A stretch of 64,000 nucleotides of DNA, taken from positions 1 through 64,000 of the forward strand of contig NZ_ATAE01000030.1 in NCBI RefSeq assembly GCF_000474275.2, in the 5' to 3' direction. The notes beneath the pieces were generated by a model. It had not been told where the DNA came from, did no database searches, and saw only the letters and a list, made by a program, of their open reading frames with translations. Every line of letters starts with the position of its first letter. Position 1 is the stretch's first letter. Made by a program: the position numbers and the translations under genes. Source of the stretch: Alkalihalophilus marmarensis DSM 21297 (GTDB lineage: Bacteria; Bacillota; Bacilli; Bacillales; Bacillaceae_D). Positions 9,402-17,506 of the stretch are shown here, piece after piece.

Positions 9402-9433
9402 AAAGAGACAGCCACATCTACTGCTGCCTCTTT
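9402..9433 (-). terminator. Hairpin between the ATP-grasp gene and the K+ channel gene
   Basis: An 11-bp stem on the minus strand (AAAGAGGCAGC with GCTGTCTCTTT, one G-U pair), but only a short T stretch follows. It may partly separate the channel gene from the upstream operon or act as an attenuator. Confidence 0.45.
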
Positions 9434-9436
9434 TGA

Positions 9437-10681
9437 TTATTTCATTATAGTAAATCCAACAAACATGGACAAATTACCAGTAATATATTCACCTACCCGG
9501 AAAAATAGTCCTGCTGGTTCACCGTTCATAGTATGAGAACCAATAAGTAACCTGCCTGTATAAGGTCCATCCCACGTGTCTATCGTCTGACTTGGCATTG
9601 GGTAATATTCTTGATAAACCATTTGTTGATCTTGATAGTAATCAAGGTCCTGATCTAGAATACGATTATTTTCTACTACAGTAATCCCCCCGCCCTCTCG
9701 TCCTAGTACGGGCTTTTTAACGTAGGAATATAGACCGGCCTGATCGTCATATGTGCGTAAAAAGTAACGCTCAATTATTTCTTGTTCCCCTCTTGTATAC
9801 CATTCTTTTTTCTTCTCAGTAATCAATGAGAGGACTGCTTTGGACTGCATCATTAATGCTTGTGGAGGATTTATCAACTTTACTTTGTCATCTAATACGT
9901 TCACAAGAAATTGCTCACCAATCGACTCGCCCGTACCGCTTTTCTCATGAAGAAAGTATTCAAGTGGATAAAGACGGTATAAAAAGTGGATCTGATTGCC
10001 GCTCGGATCATATACCCCATCTTTTCTTACTTCTATCTCCTCTAATGGGATGTAATCTGCATTTTGAGGGTAGTGTTGCATCAAATACTTTGCTGTTAGC
10101 TTATCCTCATCATGCCAATTCGCAGCTGTAAAGTAGAGCGTATCTGAACTTCTTATCTGGTAATCTTTTACAACCTGATCCCATGCTTCTTTTACAAGCC
10201 GGTTTATCCCTTCATTAGGATTTTCCACTTGATGCACGTTCGCTAGACGGTTCTGAGCAATAGCTGCTTCAACTAGTCCAACAGGTGTATCAGTATTTGC
10301 TTCTATTACCTTCAATCCATGTACTGAAGCAATAAAATCATATCTCGTAAAGTATGAAAATCTTTTACTCTGATCTTCTAACAAAAGATCCCACAACATA
10401 ACAGGAATACCTAAACGATGCATAATATTAGGATTCTCTTTTATCATTTTAATTGTTTTTATATAAATTGCATCTACTGCCCTTGTTGCATTTTTAATCT
10501 CGGTATACATCGCATGAGGAACTTCTAGCATAGAATCACTCATATATTGATGTTCTTCGTAATTCTCATATAGAGTAGCCCATGTAAAACCATCTTTCGC
10601 CATTTCATCATAGAGTGATTCAAAACGATTAAGATACTTTTCTTGATCAAAAGGTGTTGTTAATGAGCGGTATGGTAACAT
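9437..10681 (-). CDS. Circularly permuted ATP-grasp ligase (glutathionylspermidine-synthase family), copy 2
   Basis: Predicted cytosolic ligase of the GSP_synth/YgiC-YjfC family, 414 aa. Visible motifs are EANTDTPVGLVEA (substrate-pocket region), the ATP-grasp nucleotide loop KPVLGREGGGI, and a C-terminal GPYTGRLLIGSHTMNGEP...RVGEYIT block. The bifunctional E. coli Gsp joins glutathione and spermidine; the free-standing family members have no settled substrate, so ligation of an amine or peptide is only inferred. I chose ATG 10681 because GGGGGAG lies 5 nt upstream; a longer frame would overlap the DUF350 gene. It is about as long as the partner ligase gene at 11121-12374 and clearly related to it. 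Confidence 0.85.
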   Translation of the reverse strand: MLPYRSLTTPFDQEKYLNRFESLYDEMAKDGFTWATLYENYEEHQYMSDSMLEVPHAMYTEIKNATRAVDAIYIKTIKMIKENPNIMHRLGIPVMLWDLLLEDQSKRFSYFTRYDFIASVHGLKVIEANTDTPVGLVEAAIAQNRLANVHQVENPNEGINRLVKEAWDQVVKDYQIRSSDTLYFTAANWHDEDKLTAKYLMQHYPQNADYIPLEEIEVRKDGVYDPSGNQIHFLYRLYPLEYFLHEKSGTGESIGEQFLVNVLDDKVKLINPPQALMMQSKAVLSLITEKKKEWYTRGEQEIIERYFLRTYDDQAGLYSYVKKPVLGREGGGITVVENNRILDQDLDYYQDQQMVYQEYYPMPSQTIDTWDGPYTGRLLIGSHTMNGEPAGLFFRVGEYITGNLSMFVGFTIMK

Positions 10682-10700
10682 TTCTGCTCCCCCTATCAAG

Positions 10701-11117
10701 TTAATAGCTGATTGTTGCAGCGACAATGATGCCTACTAATACAGAAATACCTCCAAGGAACAACCCGACTGCCACATTACCCTTTTCTACCTCATTTGCT
10801 AAATTAGTATTTCGTGTAAAGGCATGTTCTAATACAAAATGAAGCAACACTTGAATAATAATAGCGATTAATGCCCAGATCGCTAAGTCTATTAAATTGA
10901 TTGAACTTCTGATTGCTGATTGCAACACAACAACCAGACCTGCCATTTTCCCTAGTAACTTAAGAGAAACGGCCACATTCCCTGCTCGTATCAAGTCTCT
11001 TTCTGAATAAGGAGTCAGCCGCTTAAAAATAAACGTTCCTATTAGAAATAATATAAATGATGTTGCTAAATAAATGAGAAAATGATCAAATGTTTGTAGA
11101 TAATATAAAATGTCCAC
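10701..11117 (-). CDS. DUF350 membrane protein (YjfL-like)
   Basis: A 138-aa integral membrane protein with four hydrophobic helices. The pattern of the DUF350/YjfL family is present: FLIGTFIFKRLTPYSERDLIRAGNVAVSLKL in the middle and EVEKGNVAVGLFLGGISVLVGIIVA at the end. The repeated GNVAV(S/G)L motif reflects an internal duplication. Function is unknown; family members are found with PspA homologues and GSP_synth ligases (yjfIJKLMC in E. coli), suggesting an envelope role. Start is GTG with AAAGGGGAT upstream. It begins 3 bp after the upstream ligase and ends 19 bp before the next ligase, so all three are probably co-translated. Confidence 0.85.
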   Translation of the reverse strand: MDILYYLQTFDHFLIYLATSFILFLIGTFIFKRLTPYSERDLIRAGNVAVSLKLLGKMAGLVVVLQSAIRSSINLIDLAIWALIAIIIQVLLHFVLEHAFTRNTNLANEVEKGNVAVGLFLGGISVLVGIIVAATISY

Positions 11118-11120
11118 TAG

Positions 11121-12374
11121 TTAGGTATCCCCTTTCACTACACAAGGCAAAAAATATGATAAATTATCAGTAATGGCTGCACCTGCACGAAACCCAAATG
11201 CGCTCGCTTTTTCTCCTACAACAAAACTGCCAATGAGCAAATGCATTTCTTTTGCACCTAATTCTGTGTTAACGACGGCCGTTGGCAGTTCAACGTATTT
11301 TTGAAATACTTTAATAAACTCGTCGTATGTATTGTGCGTCTCTTCTCCAATCACGCGGCCAAATTGTTTTATTCTTACCGTATCTCCTTCTCTGCCGAAT
11401 ACAGGCTTAGAAACATATTTCTCTCCTGTTTCTAGGAAAGGCTCCTCATCTAAGTATGTCGGCAAAAAATACGTTTCAATGATTTGGTGGTCGTAATCAG
11501 AAAAGTATGGATGATTCGCTTCATGCAGCCCCCATATAACAGCAAGCATTGCTTTTGTCTGCATTAAAAAAGCTGATGGCGGATTAAGGATTCCAACCTT
11601 TTTGTGTTCGACTAATTGCAAAAATGCTTCTCCAATCAGATAGCCATCATCTGTGTGATCTCGCACTAATGCTTCAAGCGGATAAGTATGACGGTAGACT
11701 ATATCTATCTTCTTTCCATCTTGATCATATACTCCAGCTTCCCCCTCACTAGTATTTACAATAAGTTCATCTAATGGGATAAAAGCAGCGCCTGGAATCT
11801 TAGCAGACTTCATCAAATAGTTTAAGGTTTCACGATCTTCTATATCCTCTTTATGAGCGGTAAATACAACATATGGATACTCCATCAAGCCTAAGTAATC
11901 AGATAATTGATTAACGGCTGCTCGCACATTCTTGCCTATTTTCTCATCTTCTCCTTCATTAGGATCAGCACAGTCAAAGCTGTTTGCGACTTTGCCGTTT
12001 ACTTCAAACACCTCTTTTATAAAGGTCGGTGTATCCGCATTGAACTCTACGATCTTTAATCCGTTTTTAGTGTCGACAAAGTCAAAACGGCCGATAACCG
12101 TTTCAAAGCTGATATTCTCCTTTTTCAAAAGCGAGAGGGTTTGTTTAGGAACGCCAAGCTGTATGAGCGTTTCCTCTTCCGCTAGTCTTACTAATTGATT
12201 CGTTTTCTTAAAAATGGAGTATACCTCTTCAGTTGCTTGCTGAACTTCTGCTACCTGCCTATTAGAAAGTGGAATATAATCATATAAAGCATATTCCATA
12301 CCATATAATCGATCCCAAAAATGATCGATCTGATTGTAAAAACTATCACGACGCTCTTTGTAACTACCCTCCAA
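11121..12374 (-). CDS. Circularly permuted ATP-grasp ligase (glutathionylspermidine-synthase family), copy 1
   Basis: Same family as the gene at 9437-10681, about 417 aa from the start chosen here. Motifs: EFNADTPTFIKE, the ATP-grasp loop KPVFGREGDTV, and LLIGSFVVGEKASAFGFRAGAAIT near the C-terminus. The open frame extends to 12509, but those codons overlap the Gln/Asn-rich tail of the lipoprotein gene and have no ribosome site. A TTG at 12374 has GGAGGT 8 nt upstream, inside the lipoprotein's GMGGGGFFGG coding tail, giving an 11-bp overlap and likely translational coupling. The substrate is unknown. Confidence 0.85.
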   Translation of the reverse strand: MEGSYKERRDSFYNQIDHFWDRLYGMEYALYDYIPLSNRQVAEVQQATEEVYSIFKKTNQLVRLAEEETLIQLGVPKQTLSLLKKENISFETVIGRFDFVDTKNGLKIVEFNADTPTFIKEVFEVNGKVANSFDCADPNEGEDEKIGKNVRAAVNQLSDYLGLMEYPYVVFTAHKEDIEDRETLNYLMKSAKIPGAAFIPLDELIVNTSEGEAGVYDQDGKKIDIVYRHTYPLEALVRDHTDDGYLIGEAFLQLVEHKKVGILNPPSAFLMQTKAMLAVIWGLHEANHPYFSDYDHQIIETYFLPTYLDEEPFLETGEKYVSKPVFGREGDTVRIKQFGRVIGEETHNTYDEFIKVFQKYVELPTAVVNTELGAKEMHLLIGSFVVGEKASAFGFRAGAAITDNLSYFLPCVVKGDT

Positions 12375-12843
12375 AAAAACCACCTCCACCCATTCCTGAG
12401 CGGGAGTTCGTTGTTTGGTTATTATTTTGCTGGGATTGATTTTGCTGGTTCGTTTGTTGATTTTGATTTGACTGCTGGTTTGTTTGTGAATTTGTGCTTG
12501 TGGAGCCATCTTGTCTTTGATTCGTTACTGGTGAGCTTCCTGCACTACCTAACGCTCTTCCGGCCATAAATGCGGCAAACGTTGGAAACCAGCTTCCACC
12601 TGCATAATAGTGGCCATGGTGTTCTGATCCCTCTTCGGCACATTGATAAGCTTCTGCCTCTGCATCCCAAGTCCAAACTTCACAGCCTGTTTCCTCTGGA
12701 GATGGAGGGGGTTCCTCAGGTGATGTTTGCGGGATGTTTACTAAGTCTTCTGTATTGGGACTGTAGCATGCACTCAAACTTGCTAAGGCAAAGCTTGTAC
12801 CAATTATACCTTTTAGCAAGCGATCCGTTTTCGGTTTATTCAT
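12364..12843 (-). CDS. YgiB/DUF1190-like lipoprotein
   Basis: A 159-aa secreted lipoprotein. The signal peptide ends in lipobox LSAC (Cys at about 26), followed by a Pro/Glu-rich linker, a CEVWTWDAEAEAYQC segment with two Cys, and a SWFPTFAAFMAGRALG segment. A Gln/Asn/Ser-rich tail follows, then Gly-rich end GMGGGGFFGG. The segment resembles the FWMPLMAGYMMGRLMGG segment of E. coli YgiB, whose gene also precedes a GSP_synth gene (ygiC). Homology is inferred from this pattern and from context. It is the first gene of the operon, with GGAGGTG before its ATG and a sigma-W-like promoter upstream. Confidence 0.65.
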   Translation of the reverse strand: MNKPKTDRLLKGIIGTSFALASLSACYSPNTEDLVNIPQTSPEEPPPSPEETGCEVWTWDAEAEAYQCAEEGSEHHGHYYAGGSWFPTFAAFMAGRALGSAGSSPVTNQRQDGSTSTNSQTNQQSNQNQQTNQQNQSQQNNNQTTNSRSGMGGGGFFGG

Positions 12844-12865
12844 TTTTTACACCTCCACTACCTTA

Positions 12866-12891
12866 TACGATGATTGTTCATATTTGTTTCA
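12866..12891 (-). promoter_or_regulatory. Candidate ECF (sigma-W-type) promoter of the ATP-grasp/DUF350 operon
   Basis: Minus strand TGAAAC, exactly 16 nt, then CGTA: a perfect match to the Bacillus sigma-W consensus. It lies about 22 bp upstream of the lipoprotein ATG, which leaves a very short leader containing GGAGGTG. Sigma-W answers cell-envelope stress, which fits a lipoprotein/membrane-protein operon. Confidence 0.6.
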
Positions 12892-13015
12892 TTTTTCTAC
12901 CGTTGTCATTCTAGCATATATTTATTTAAAAAAGATGTTTGATTCATATTTTATCGGGTATAAGTATACGGTTAAGGACTTTTAATTTATTCAACATTAA
13001 GAGAGGAAGGATGTT

Positions 13016-13735
13016 TTGAACATCTCTCAAGAAGCACTGCACGACTTCGTGTGGGGCTTAATCGCATGCCGTTATACTCATAGAACGACTGTTAAAGAGG
13101 AAAAGAATTTTATCCATGTTACATACGGGTATCCTGTTGGCGACAGAAGACATGAGCTTTTTATTACTCCCTGTGGTCTTAGAAAAGTATCCAAAAAAGC
13201 TCCCTTTAGCCCTCATTATTTGACACTCGTCACTTCAAGGCAAGAAGCACCTCAGTTATATTCTTATTATCTTTCATCCTCCCACTATCTCATGATCCTA
13301 GAAGATATTGCTGAACTCGAATTGAGTACTTCTTACAAATCTTCATCTATGAAACTTAGTGAAATAACGGATTATACAGAAGGACAGGAAGTGAACACGT
13401 ATTTTCAGTTAAATGCTGTAAATTTAGAACAGATAGAGCAGGAAGGGATTAACCAATATGTAATGTACGATCACCTAACACCTGTCGGATTTGGCCGCAT
13501 ATCTTCAACAAGAAAGTCCAAACGAGCCTGTTTAGATAATATTTATATTGACCCTGATTATCGAAAGCAAGGTTTAGGAAGCCACTTATGTGAAAAAATC
13601 ATACTCTATTCCGCCCCCCATACAACGAGCTGGATTTTAGCTTCTAGTCAAATGGGCTTCAGCATCTATCTCAAACTGGGGTTTAGAAATACAGCTTACC
13701 TATTTACGTACAAAAAAAGGTCTAACTCTACATGA
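13016..13735 (+). CDS. GNAT-family N-acetyltransferase
   Basis: 239 aa. The N-terminal ~130 residues are a poorly conserved domain. The C-terminal ~100 residues are a GNAT fold with the acetyl-CoA loop NIYIDPDYRKQGLGSHLCEKI (R/Q-x-x-G-x-G/A) and a final ...GFSIYLKLGFRNTAYLFTYKK strand. The acceptor is unknown. The start is TTG (ATG at 13011 is in another frame and stops after two codons); AGGAAGG lies upstream. It is the only gene on the plus strand in this part and converges on cbiA across a shared terminator. Confidence 0.8.
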   Translation: MNISQEALHDFVWGLIACRYTHRTTVKEEKNFIHVTYGYPVGDRRHELFITPCGLRKVSKKAPFSPHYLTLVTSRQEAPQLYSYYLSSSHYLMILEDIAELELSTSYKSSSMKLSEITDYTEGQEVNTYFQLNAVNLEQIEQEGINQYVMYDHLTPVGFGRISSTRKSKRACLDNIYIDPDYRKQGLGSHLCEKIILYSAPHTTSWILASSQMGFSIYLKLGFRNTAYLFTYKKRSNST

Positions 13736-13748
13736 GGTTAGACCTTTT
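13712..13748. terminator. Bidirectional terminator between the GNAT and cbiA genes
   Basis: A 12-bp stem AAAAGGTCTAAC/GTTAGACCTTTT with a 10-nt loop, A-rich upstream and T-rich downstream in both directions. It overlaps both stop codons. Confidence 0.9.
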
Positions 13749-15116
13749 CTTCTTATATTCGGAGCAGGCATTAATTATATTTTTGACTACCAAAGGATTG
13801 GAGGCAAAATGAAGATGGATATAACTAGCTACAAAAGAATCTCCTAAATATCCTTGGAACTCGTTCTTACCCCAGCTATCATATTGAAAACAAGGGTTAA
13901 CTTCTTCATGACTTCTAATAGAAGAATAATGAAATTCATGCCCTCTAAGCTTCGTCCCTTTTATTCCCAGTATTGAATCTTCTACAATATTTACTTCTCT
14001 GTAGCCAATAGCTGATAAGGTTTCATTCATCTGAATATGATGCGGAATAATACCTGCCATAGGGTATCTTTTTCCGTTTGTCATGCTAAGGCTTTCACAT
14101 AAGAGCATATAGCCCCCACACTCTGCAACAATCGGCATGTCATCGAAAACCGCCTGTTTTAATTGTTTAAATAATAGTGGATGTGAAGAAAGATGGCTCG
14201 CATATTCTTCTGGGAAACCTCCGCCTAAATAAAGCCCGTCACAATCAGCTGGAATGCCTTCTCCTTTCAATGGAGAAAAGTAGCGTAGATCAGCTCCTTC
14301 CTGCCTTAGCAAGTCGAGATTTGCTTCGTAATAAAAATGAAATGCTTCATCAAAGGCAACTCCTATTTTCACCTTTTCTTTAGCAGGTGAACTGTATTTG
14401 ACTTCACGTGGGGGAGGGGGAATAAAAGGTGCTCCGCTCGCAATCTTATGGATCAAATCTAAATCAAACTGCTTTTCGACCGTAGTGCTTAATTGTTCAA
14501 TCAAACGATCATACTCACCTTCTTGAAGAGCGGATATCAGTCCTAGTTGACGCTCTGGCAAATTGGGTGTATCCCCTGTTTTCAGGTACCCGACTACAGG
14601 AATCTGGCATAATTGTTCTATTGCGCTCTTACATAATTCCGCATGACCTGAACTCCCTGCCTGATTAAGAATCACTCCTTTAATCGTGGAATCACTTTGA
14701 AGAAGTTGAAATCCTCTCACAATCGCAGCTGCACTTCTAGCTGCTCCGCTGATATCAATTACTAATAAACTAGGAGCAGCTAAGATTTTGCTTATTTCGT
14801 ATGTGCTTCCCTCATCACTTAAGGCTGAACGGCCATCATAATAACCCATCATTCCTTCAATGATTGATAGGTCCGCATCAGTACTTGCATCAATAAATGT
14901 TTGCCTAACCCATTCAGATGAAGTCATCCATGTATCTAGTTGATGAGACGTGCGCTTTGTAATAGCGCGATGAAACGTTGGATCAATATAATCGGGGCCG
15001 CATTTATATCCTTGAACGCTTTTACCTTTCTTTTTATAGGATGCCATTAAACCTAACGTAATAGTTGTTTTCCCTACTCCGCTGTCTGTACCTGTAACTA
15101 CGAATCGTGGCTGCAT
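13728..15116 (-). CDS. cbiA: Cobyrinate a,c-diamide synthase, paralogue outside the cob operon
   Basis: Glutamine-dependent, ATP-driven amidation of corrin carboxylates a and c. At 462 aa it has the family length. The N-terminal P-loop-type domain starts MQPRFVVTGTDSGVGKTT, with KCGPDYIDPTFH; the C-terminal glutaminase-like domain has GLYLGGGFPEEYA, nucleophile Cys in AECGGYMLL and HLHFASN. ATG 15116 is chosen (AGGAGTG upstream); a longer frame overlaps the MFS gene end. A second cbiA with similar motifs but clear divergence lies at 32385-33773. This copy follows an MFS transporter gene, so it may act on salvaged corrinoids or a different tetrapyrrole acid; that is inference. Confidence 0.88.
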   Translation of the reverse strand: MQPRFVVTGTDSGVGKTTITLGLMASYKKKGKSVQGYKCGPDYIDPTFHRAITKRTSHQLDTWMTSSEWVRQTFIDASTDADLSIIEGMMGYYDGRSALSDEGSTYEISKILAAPSLLVIDISGAARSAAAIVRGFQLLQSDSTIKGVILNQAGSSGHAELCKSAIEQLCQIPVVGYLKTGDTPNLPERQLGLISALQEGEYDRLIEQLSTTVEKQFDLDLIHKIASGAPFIPPPPREVKYSSPAKEKVKIGVAFDEAFHFYYEANLDLLRQEGADLRYFSPLKGEGIPADCDGLYLGGGFPEEYASHLSSHPLLFKQLKQAVFDDMPIVAECGGYMLLCESLSMTNGKRYPMAGIIPHHIQMNETLSAIGYREVNIVEDSILGIKGTKLRGHEFHYSSIRSHEEVNPCFQYDSWGKNEFQGYLGDSFVASYIHLHFASNPLVVKNIINACSEYKKKRSNLM

Positions 15117-15135
15117 TTTTTTATTCTCACTCCTG

Positions 15136-16440
15136 CTACAAATGTGCTTTTTCTTGTTTAAATGAATAGACATCCTTTTTTCGCTGTAATTGATGCATCT
15201 TCATACAAGCCATGCCCCCTATTAAACTAACAAATGCTGATAAAATAAGTGCTCCGAAATACTGATTTGTCATTTCTATAATGACCCCCGTAGCTAAAGG
15301 AGAAATGATCTGGCCGACACTAAAAAAGATCGTGACAAACCCCATAGCTATTGGTACAGCTTTTGGAGAAACAAAGTCTGCTACAGCCGCATTCATAATC
15401 GTTGGGACGGCCCATAAAGTAAGACCGTATATACCTACTTCAATAGCAACCAATAATGGAGATATAGAAATAGATAACGCTATAAGCATTGTAAATTGAA
15501 TCAGCAATACAGCTGATAAGGCGTACATTCTCCCTAATTTATCCGATATCGTCCCCCATATAAACCCGCTTGCTATACTGAGCGCTCCTGCAATAGAGAA
15601 ATAGAGCCCTGATCGTTCTTTTGAGTAACCTAAATCAAACATAAGATAATCAACTAAAAAAGTAGAAAATACTAAATAACTGAATCCCCAAGTTAAGTAT
15701 ATAAATCCTATTGTCCACACTTTTTTATTTCGATAAATAGAGGGGGTTGAATTCATATCTAAGGAACGGTCGTTATTTATCGGGGGTTGAACCTGATGTT
15801 TTAATGCTGGTGCATTTTTCAAGAATAATCCATTAATCAAGATAAACAAAGAAGTAATACCCGCCAGGATATACCAGCTGTCTCTCCAACCCTCAGGACT
15901 CTCACGAACGATTTGTGGAACAAGTATACCGCTTATGACCATCCCGACTCCAAGGCCGCCCATTGCAATCCCTATCGCCATTCCTTTGTTTTTATTTGAA
16001 AACCAGCTTCCAGCTAAGCCCATGGCTGGTATAGAAGAACCGCCTGAGCCTATCCCTAAAAGAAGCACACCAACGACAGCTACAAAGAAATTTGCTGCAT
16101 TGGCATTAATAAGCATCCCTACAATAATAATCGTAAGGGAGACGTTAATGACAACTTTGGCACCAATCTTAACGACAAAGTAACCTACAACAGCTACACT
16201 TATCAAATACCCTATAAAAGCTGCAGAAGCGACAAAGCCAATCTGCCTGTAATCTAGACCTATTCCATCTTTCATAAAAGGTAAAATGGCTCCTAAAGAA
16301 AAGCGGCCAAATCCAAGACTAGCAAGCATCGTCAAAAACAATAAAAATAAAATAACAGAGCTTTTTTGTATCTTCAGATGTAAACACCCCTTAGGCGCCT
16401 TTTTATTTATATAGTCCATCCTTAGATAATTCGCGGGCAA
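15136..16440 (-). CDS. MFS transporter adjacent to the second cbiA
   Basis: About 12 TM segments, up to 434 aa. The first 20 residues are not membrane-like; the fold starts at about KSSVILFLLFLTMLASLGFGRFSLG. The GSGGSSIPAMGLAGSWFSNKNKGMAIG segment and WGTISDKLGRMYALS (motif A-like) are typical of MFS. The start is uncertain: TTG 16440 has AGGA about 9 nt upstream, and an ATG lies at codon 8. Its stop is 19 bp before cbiA, so the two are almost certainly one operon. A link to corrinoid or cobyrinate transport is inference from that pairing only. Confidence 0.75.
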   Translation of the reverse strand: MPANYLRMDYINKKAPKGCLHLKIQKSSVILFLLFLTMLASLGFGRFSLGAILPFMKDGIGLDYRQIGFVASAAFIGYLISVAVVGYFVVKIGAKVVINVSLTIIIVGMLINANAANFFVAVVGVLLLGIGSGGSSIPAMGLAGSWFSNKNKGMAIGIAMGGLGVGMVISGILVPQIVRESPEGWRDSWYILAGITSLFILINGLFLKNAPALKHQVQPPINNDRSLDMNSTPSIYRNKKVWTIGFIYLTWGFSYLVFSTFLVDYLMFDLGYSKERSGLYFSIAGALSIASGFIWGTISDKLGRMYALSAVLLIQFTMLIALSISISPLLVAIEVGIYGLTLWAVPTIMNAAVADFVSPKAVPIAMGFVTIFFSVGQIISPLATGVIIEMTNQYFGALILSAFVSLIGGMACMKMHQLQRKKDVYSFKQEKAHL

Positions 16441-16466
16441 ACTGACTATTCCTGCAAATATACAGC

Positions 16467-16498
16467 AAAAAAGCCCTAGCGCACGACACCACTAGAAC
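16467..16498 (-). terminator. Intrinsic terminator upstream of the MFS-cbiA pair
   Basis: A 9-bp stem with G-U pairs (GTTCTAGTG with CGCTAGGGC) and six T on the minus strand, just after the 178-aa unknown gene. Confidence 0.75.
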
Positions 16499-16502
16499 TA
16501 AA

Positions 16503-17039
16503 TCATTTGATACTTGTACATTTTATCGTTTGATGAAAGTCATTACTTGTTAAAATAATATTTTCATCAAGCCCATTACACACTGCTAAATACCCCCGCT
16601 CTAAATTAAATCCAATTCCGTCAATCACATAATCAACCGCTACTTTTCCACTTAATTGATCTTCTTTAAGGCAGGAGATATGAACCGTGCTTTCAATCAT
16701 TTCTGTTGATCGTATCTCTTGATTTAATACTCTATGTATTTCATTTAATTTGTTCTCTTCCCATGATATCTGCATACTAGAAGGTGCGAACTCTAAATTA
16801 ATTGTGTTAAAGGTGATTGAATACTCGCCAATCCGATTTGCACAAAGCTCAATTTGCTCGTTCCCCGCCTCAATAACCACAGGCATTTCTCTCAACCACC
16901 TATTACTTTGATGATCCCAAGCAATCCATATACTTTTAATCGTTTTCCCTGTCAAGGCTACTAATTTTTCTTTATGTTCTGCTACTAAGTCCACGGGATT
17001 ACTGATAAAGCGAGGTGAATAAGTAATAAGTCTACCCAT
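16503..17039 (-). CDS. Conserved-looking hypothetical protein
   Basis: 178 aa, not recognised. No signal peptide or TM segment. The composition is that of a soluble protein with alternating beta strands (KSIWIAWDHQSNRWLREMPVVIE, then QIELCANRIGEYSITFNTINLEF). ATG 17039 is preferred because AGGAGG sits 6 nt upstream; a GTG one codon earlier is too close. It is monocistronic with its own terminator, upstream of but not fused to the MFS-cbiA pair. Confidence 0.65.
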   Translation of the reverse strand: MGRLITYSPRFISNPVDLVAEHKEKLVALTGKTIKSIWIAWDHQSNRWLREMPVVIEAGNEQIELCANRIGEYSITFNTINLEFAPSSMQISWEENKLNEIHRVLNQEIRSTEMIESTVHISCLKEDQLSGKVAVDYVIDGIGFNLERGYLAVCNGLDENIILTSNDFHQTIKCTSIK

Positions 17040-17262
17040 CACGGTCCTCCTTTTCCGATATCTCTTGGCTCAACATGATTGTATGATTCATTAATATATG
17101 AATATTGATACGATGCCTTCTTTACCCCTATACCTATATTATTAATCATATAAACGTATATTGGAAGGAAAATCTAATTCATATAATAATTTGTAAATGT
17201 TAATACCCTGTTTAGCTCCACTTGAACCATGGGTAAGGGATAGATAAAAGGAGGAATCAGGT

Positions 17263-17451
17263 ATGTTCCGAAACGTAAACAAACATCTATTTTATTGCAT
17301 TATTTACCTTATTGCCGCCTTAATTAGTGGAATCGGATTGCTTTTAAATCACAATATAAGCATCCTCTTCCTCATTTTAACTGGTGTTTTTTTCATCCTA
17401 TCTATACTCTCATTTTCACGTTACTTAACGAATAAGCCAAAAAAACTTTAA
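17263..17451 (+). CDS. Small membrane protein, two TM helices
   Basis: 62 aa. Two hydrophobic segments (about residues 9-28 and 32-49) and a basic C-terminal tail (SRYLTNKPKKL). AAAAGGAGG lies 9 nt before the ATG, so translation is likely. The function is not recognised. It is the only plus-strand gene between 13.8 and 25.1 kb. Confidence 0.6.
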   Translation: MFRNVNKHLFYCIIYLIAALISGIGLLLNHNISILFLILTGVFFILSILSFSRYLTNKPKKL

Positions 17452-17466
17452 TCCATGTCCCAAATG

Positions 17467-17492
17467 AAAACCCCGCTGCTTAGGCAGCGGGG
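17467..17492 (-). terminator. Intrinsic terminator of the sulfur operon
   Basis: GC-rich 9-bp stem CCCCGCTGC/GCAGCGGGG with a TTAG loop. TTTTC follows on the minus strand. It could also slow transcription from the plus-strand small gene. Confidence 0.9.
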
Positions 17493-17506
17493 CTATGAAA
17501 GTGTTC

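Noticed and set aside
12375-12509. N-terminal extension of the ATP-grasp ligase at 11121
   Set aside because: These codons are the wrong frame of the lipoprotein's Gln/Asn-rich tail and have no ribosome site; TTG 12374 has GGAGGT upstream.
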